Of a stretch of DNA of 64,000 bases, positions 60,398 through 64,000 are shown piece after piece. This DNA is from Nocardiopsis endophytica. GTDB lineage: Bacteria; Actinomycetota; Actinomycetes; Streptosporangiales; Streptosporangiaceae. The notes under the pieces were generated by a model. It saw nothing but the letters and a program-made list of their open reading frames with translations. It did no database searches and was not told where the DNA came from. The DNA lies in the NCBI RefSeq assembly GCF_027706725.1, contig NZ_JAQFWQ010000027.1:1-64000 (forward strand), read 5' to 3'. The first letter of the stretch is position 1; each line of letters begins with the position of its first letter. The position numbers and the translations under genes were made by a program.

Positions 60398-61618
60398 TCA
60401 GCCGGTGGGCACGCCCTCCTGGCCCTGCCCGGTGCCCTGCTGCTGCCCGGTGGCGTCCTGGCCGGCCTGGCCGCCCGCGGTGCCCTCGCCGCCGTCGGCG
60501 GTGCCGTCCTGGGCGGCGTCGCGCTCCTTGGGGTCGTAGGTCTGGCCGGTGAGGGGGTTGACCGGCAGCCCGGTCTCCGGGTCCAGGGACACGTCCATCT
60601 GCAGCTCGGGGTCGTAGTGCAGGCCCGACTCAGGGTTGACCGGCAGCCCCACTTCGGGGTCGATCTCCCAGCCGGTGGCCGGGTCGGTGCTCGGAGAGGG
60701 CGACGGCTCCTGCGAGGGCGACGGGGAGGGCTCCTCGCTCGGCTCCGGGGAGGCGTCGGCGACGACCTCGCCCTTGTCGTGGCGCTCCTCGGTGCCGCCC
60801 TGGGGGTCCAGCACGCCGAAGCTGACCAGCGTCAGCACCAGCACGCCCAGGCCGATGCGGTAGTAGACGAAGGGCATGAAGCTGTGCGTGGAGATGAACT
60901 TCATCAGCCACGCCACCACGACGTACCCGACGACGCCCGCCACGAGGGTGCCCACCGCGGTGGCCAGCCAGCCCGCGTACTCGTTGCCGCCGATGTCGGT
61001 CATCTTGTACAGGCCCGAGGCGAACACCGCGGGCATGGCCAGCAGGAAGGAGAACTCGGCGGCGTCCTTGCGCTTGAAGCCCATCAGCATCCCGCCGGTG
61101 ATGGTGCCGCCGGAGCGGGAGACGCCGGGGATGAGCGCCAGGCACTGGAAGAGGCCGAAGGTGACGCCGCGGGTGACGGTCAGGTCGGCCAGCACCCGGT
61201 GCTTGCGGGTGTAGCGGTCGGTGGCGCCGAGGATGACGCCGAACACGATCAGGGTGAGCGCGATCAGCCGCAGGTCCCGGAAGACCGTGTCGATCTGCTC
61301 CTCCAGCAGCAGCCCCAGCACGCCGATGGGCAGGGTGCCGATGATGACGTACCAGCCCATCCGGGCGTTGATGTCGCGGCGCAGCTCCTTGTCGAACAGG
61401 GAGCGGGTCCACGTGGACAGGATCGCCCAGATCCGCTGGCGGAAGTAGATCAGCACCGCGAGCTCGGTGCCGATCTGGCTGACCGCGGTGAACGCCGCCC
61501 CCGGGTCGGGCCACCCGAAGAACGCGGAGATCACCCTCAGGTGCCCGCTCGACGAGATCGGCAGCATTTCGGTCAGCCCTTGGACGAGTCCAAGGATGAT
61601 GGCCTCGATGATGGACAC
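60398..61618 (-). CDS. uppP: undecaprenyl-diphosphatase with long repeat-bearing tail
   Basis: A 406-residue membrane enzyme that recycles the wall lipid carrier by dephosphorylating undecaprenyl diphosphate. The core (residues 1-281) has GLVQGLTEMLPISSSGHLRV, read across two motifs, and PGVSRSGGT, plus seven to eight helices. It matches normal UppP length of about 275. The extra 125 residues are hydrophilic: an acidic Pro/Ser part (PSEEPSPSPSQEPSPSPS) and then two similar units, EVGLPVNPESGLHYDPE and ETGLPVNPLTGQTYDPK, before a Gly/Gln-rich end. The start is GTG 61618. It lies upstream of the phosphatase operon with a 53-bp gap. Confidence 0.92.
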   Translation of the reverse strand: MSIIEAIILGLVQGLTEMLPISSSGHLRVISAFFGWPDPGAAFTAVSQIGTELAVLIYFRQRIWAILSTWTRSLFDKELRRDINARMGWYVIIGTLPIGVLGLLLEEQIDTVFRDLRLIALTLIVFGVILGATDRYTRKHRVLADLTVTRGVTFGLFQCLALIPGVSRSGGTITGGMLMGFKRKDAAEFSFLLAMPAVFASGLYKMTDIGGNEYAGWLATAVGTLVAGVVGYVVVAWLMKFISTHSFMPFVYYRIGLGVLVLTLVSFGVLDPQGGTEERHDKGEVVADASPEPSEEPSPSPSQEPSPSPSTDPATGWEIDPEVGLPVNPESGLHYDPELQMDVSLDPETGLPVNPLTGQTYDPKERDAAQDGTADGGEGTAGGQAGQDATGQQQGTGQGQEGVPTG

Positions 61619-61923
61619 GGCGGGCTCGGCTCCAGTCGGCAGGTTCGGCGAAGGGCCGCGGCGGGGACGCGGCGGGAGTCTGGGCGGTCCGCCGCCGCGG
61701 GGTGGGGCCGGCCGGCTCCGACCGGCGCCCCGACCGTCTCCTCCGGCGGCGACTCGGGCAGCTTACTACCCCGTTCCGCGCGCGCGAGCAGGGCCCACAC
61801 GGGCCCCGGCCGTTCCGGTCGGGCCGACGGCGCCTTCCGGCCGGACCGCCGCATCCCGCCCGAACTGGGGTTCTTCCGGCGGGCCTCCGCCGCCCGCCCT
61901 CCGACCGGGTAACCTCGCACGCC
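61619..61923. other. divergent intergenic region uppP/aldo-keto reductase
   Basis: About 305 nt, GC-rich, without a supported gene. It contains the -10 of the reductase gene at its right end and presumably the uppP promoter at its left. Confidence 0.45.
61911..61916 (+). promoter_or_regulatory. -10 box of the aldo/keto reductase gene, leaderless start
   Basis: TAACCT begins 13 bases before ATG 61924, with only CGCACGC between. Confidence 0.45.
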
Positions 61924-62874
61924 ATGGAACAGCGACAGGCGGGCGGCTCGGGGCTGTGGGTGTCGTCCACCGCCCTGGGGACCATGACCTGGGGCAACGA
62001 CACCGACCAGGCGGAGGCCTCGGATCTGCTGACCGCCTTCGTCGACGCCGGGGGGACGCTGGTCGACACCGCCGACGTGTACAACGGGGGCGAGGGCGAG
62101 CGCGTCCTGGGCCGCCTCCTCAACGGGGTGGTGCGGCGCAGTGATGTGATCATCGCCACCAAGACGGGGCACGCCACCGACGGCCACCGGCCGGTGGACA
62201 CCTCCCGGCGGCACCTGCTCGCCTCGCTGGAGGCGTCGCTGCGGCGGCTGCAGACCGACCATGTGGACCTGTGGCAGCTGCACGCCCACGATCCGGCCAC
62301 CCCGTTCGAGGAGACGCTGTCGGCGCTGGACGCGGCGGTGGAGTCGGGCAAGGCGCGCTATGTGGGCGTGGGCAACACGACGGCGTGGCAGTTCGCCGCG
62401 TACGCGGCCTGGCAGCGCGCGGCGGCGCCCGGGCGCAACCCGGTGGTGACGGCGGCGGCCGAGTACTCGCTGCTGTGCCGGGAGCCCGAGCGCGACCTGC
62501 TGCCGGCGGCCGCGGCGCTGGGGGCGGGGGTGATCGCCTGGGCCTCGCTGGGGCGCGGGGTGCTGAGCGGCAAGTACCGGCGGGGCGTCCCGCAGGGGTC
62601 CCGCGCCTCCCGGCCGCAGATGGCGCCGTACGTGGAGCCCTACCTGGGCGAGCCGAGCCGCCGGGTGGTGGAGTCGGTGTGCACGGCGGCCGAAGGGCTG
62701 GGCGTGTCCCCCCTGGCGGTGGCCCTGAGCTGGGTGCGCGACCGGCCGGGGGTGGTGTCGGTGGCCATCGGCCCGCGCACGGCGGCCCAGCTCGACGAGA
62801 TCCTCGGCACCGACGACGTCCACCTGCCGGAGGAGATCCGCGAGGCGCTGGACGACGCCTCCCGGAAGCGGTGA
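61924..62874 (+). CDS. aldo/keto reductase
   Basis: A 316-residue NADPH-dependent reductase of the aldo/keto reductase barrel family. The catalytic tetrad is visible: Asp and Tyr in LVDTADVYNGGEGERVLG, Lys in VIIATKTGHA and His in LWQLHAHDPATP. The cofactor region is PLAVALSWVRDRPGVVSVAIG, read near residue 265. The subfamily is closest to the general-stress or oxidoreductase type with no clear substrate. ATG 61924 is favoured by the -10 box just ahead. It is divergent from uppP and 80 bp upstream of the HHH protein gene on the same strand. Confidence 0.9.
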   Translation: MEQRQAGGSGLWVSSTALGTMTWGNDTDQAEASDLLTAFVDAGGTLVDTADVYNGGEGERVLGRLLNGVVRRSDVIIATKTGHATDGHRPVDTSRRHLLASLEASLRRLQTDHVDLWQLHAHDPATPFEETLSALDAAVESGKARYVGVGNTTAWQFAAYAAWQRAAAPGRNPVVTAAAEYSLLCREPERDLLPAAAALGAGVIAWASLGRGVLSGKYRRGVPQGSRASRPQMAPYVEPYLGEPSRRVVESVCTAAEGLGVSPLAVALSWVRDRPGVVSVAIGPRTAAQLDEILGTDDVHLPEEIREALDDASRKR

Positions 62875-62954
62875 GCCGGGGACGGACGCCGTCGTCGGAG
62901 TTCCTCGCTAGGCTGCTCTCTCGTCGACCGCCCCGTGGAGAGGACGCTTCCCGC

Positions 62955-64000
62955 ATGTCAGACGCCCCCGAGCGCACCGCCGCCGTGCTGGCGGGGATGG
63001 GCGCACCGGAGTCCCTGGCCGGGCCGCTGGTCGGTGCGCTGGGCCCCGGCGCCGCCGAAGAGCTGGCCGCGGACCCCTGGCGGCTGCTGGCGCTGCCCGC
63101 GGTCACGCCCGACCAGGCCGACTTCTGCGCCCGCCGCGCCCTGGGCGACGCCGCCGCCCCCGACGACCCCCGGCGCGGCCGGGCCCTGGTCGGCCGGGCG
63201 CTGGCCGCCGCCGTGCGGGAGGGCTCCACGGCCGTGGAGGAGCGCGAGCTGGGCCGGGCCCTGCGCGGCATGCGGATCGCCGACCCCGGCGCGGCCGTCG
63301 AGGCGGCGCTGGACGACGGCTCGGCCATGGTGTTCGAGGTCTTCCCCGAAGACGCCGACGACGGGTTCGAGGACGGCGAGGCCCCGGAGATGCCCGACCC
63401 GGACCGCTTCCTGGCCCCCACCCGCGTGGGCCTGGCCGAGCAGGAGCTGGGCGAGGGCCTGGCGCGGCTGATCGGCACCAGCGAGCCCATCATGGACCCG
63501 GCGACCGCCTCGGAGACCGCCGAGGCCGCCGCCGAGCGCATCGGCGAGGACGTGGAGGCGGAGACGTCCGCGGCGGCGATCGCCGCGATCATGCGCGGGG
63601 TGACGGTGCTGCGGCACGGCCCGGCGGCGGGCGCGGCGGTGCGCCACACCCTGGCGTGCCTGGCCGCAGCGGCCGAGGACAGCGGTGTCGGGCTGGCGGT
63701 CGCCTCCCCCACCGCCCAGTCGGCGGCGGTGCTCAACGAGCTGCTGGGCGGCGCCCTCGCGGCCGCCGCGCCGGGCGCCGTCTCCGGGGAGGGCGCACCG
63801 GAGGCGGAGCAGGCCGCCGGGACCGACACGGAGGACGAGGAGACCCCCCAAGAAGGAGCGGCCCCCTCCCCCGTCGTCGCCGTCGAGGCGGTGCCGCTCG
63901 GGCGGCTCCTGGCGGCCGGTGGCCCGGTGCCCGCCGGGATCGTCGTGGTCTCCGACGCCATGGCGCTGGACGTGGAGCGCGCGGCCGCCCTGGTCGAGGC
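62955..64000 (+). CDS. helix-hairpin-helix/RecD-like protein with degenerate Walker A, partial
   Basis: The gene runs off the right edge after 348 codons. The N-terminus (AVLAGMGAPESLAGPLVGAL, ELAADPWRLLALPAVTPDQA) resembles the helix-hairpin-helix part of RecD2-type helicases, where AxDPYRL is usual. After an Ala/Glu-rich middle (IGTSEPIMDPATASETAEAA) comes IMRGVTVLRHGPAAGAAVRH. In RecD2 this position holds the ATP-binding GGPGTGKT; here residues 222-228 read GPAAGAA, so the Lys and Thr are gone. VVAVEAVPLGRLLAAGGPVP and IVVVSDAMALD may be the Walker B region. ATG 62955 follows GGAGAGGACG. It is probably a non-helicase descendant with an unknown DNA role. Confidence 0.7.
   Translation, partial: MSDAPERTAAVLAGMGAPESLAGPLVGALGPGAAEELAADPWRLLALPAVTPDQADFCARRALGDAAAPDDPRRGRALVGRALAAAVREGSTAVEERELGRALRGMRIADPGAAVEAALDDGSAMVFEVFPEDADDGFEDGEAPEMPDPDRFLAPTRVGLAEQELGEGLARLIGTSEPIMDPATASETAEAAAERIGEDVEAETSAAAIAAIMRGVTVLRHGPAAGAAVRHTLACLAAAAEDSGVGLAVASPTAQSAAVLNELLGGALAAAAPGAVSGEGAPEAEQAAGTDTEDEETPQEGAAPSPVVAVEAVPLGRLLAAGGPVPAGIVVVSDAMALDVERAAALVE

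Overview
The window is chromosomal DNA of a very GC-rich actinomycete. GC at third codon positions is extreme throughout. The actinobacterial markers are mshC (mycothiol), a full menaquinone gene set, an F420-type LLM oxidoreductase, a DUF3040 protein, an IdeR/DmdR-type iron box and the SCO1664 / DUF3090 / MSMEG_4193-type operon. The overall flavour suggests Nocardiopsaceae or a related filamentous family; that placement is inference. I see no tRNA, rRNA, CRISPR array, prophage or insertion sequence.

Layout. (1) 1-2019: the edge of a DUF222/13E12 gene with an apparent one-base frameshift, then 1.3 kb without a convincing gene that holds nested inverted repeats and a two-copy 221-bp tandem repeat. 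(2) 2020-13777: FUSC membrane protein, cyclase-family hydrolase, PlsC-like acyltransferase, an unknown, an iron-box-preceded ferredoxin-NADP reductase, a penicillin-binding protein with a very long disordered cytoplasmic tail, a DUF3040 protein and a GHL10-type lipoprotein. (3) 13919-23721: menaquinone region with menF, a DUF952-DUF985 fusion, lpd, a TPR protein, then menD, menC, menB (minus) and divergent menE (plus). (4) 24114-31876: group-2-like sigma factor, two TetR regulators, a GntR regulator, a NarL-type two-component pair and small membrane proteins. (5) 31903-40752: an oligopeptide/dipeptide ABC importer (permease C, binding protein, permease B, fused double ATPase) plus a second paralogous binding protein. 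(6) 41163-45840: NAD(P)-binding protein, MerR, LLM oxidoreductase, metallophosphoesterase, DUF6247 protein and HAD phosphatase. (7) 45926-52348: metH, PAC2 protein, a zinc-finger-less ABATE protein and mshC. (8) 52440-58300: NRDE protein, CtpE-like P-type ATPase and a divergent cytochrome P450/TetR pair. (9) 58255-64000: SCO1664-DUF3090-phosphatase operon, uppP with a repeat-bearing tail, an aldo/keto reductase and the start of an HHH/RecD-like protein.

How it fits together. menF, D, C, B and E supply most of the o-succinylbenzoate-to-DHNA-CoA route. metH and mshC are linked through sulfur metabolism. UppP recycles the lipid carrier used in wall synthesis, to which the penicillin-binding protein also contributes. 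A recurring observation is a TANNNT -10 box 12-14 nt ahead of the start codon at ten genes without a Shine-Dalgarno, which implies leaderless transcripts. No single locus is clearly a new system. The most unusual non-coding object is the nested palindrome at 1019-1191. The most interesting proteins are the RecD-like protein with a ruined Walker A, the UppP tail and the DUF952-DUF985 fusion.
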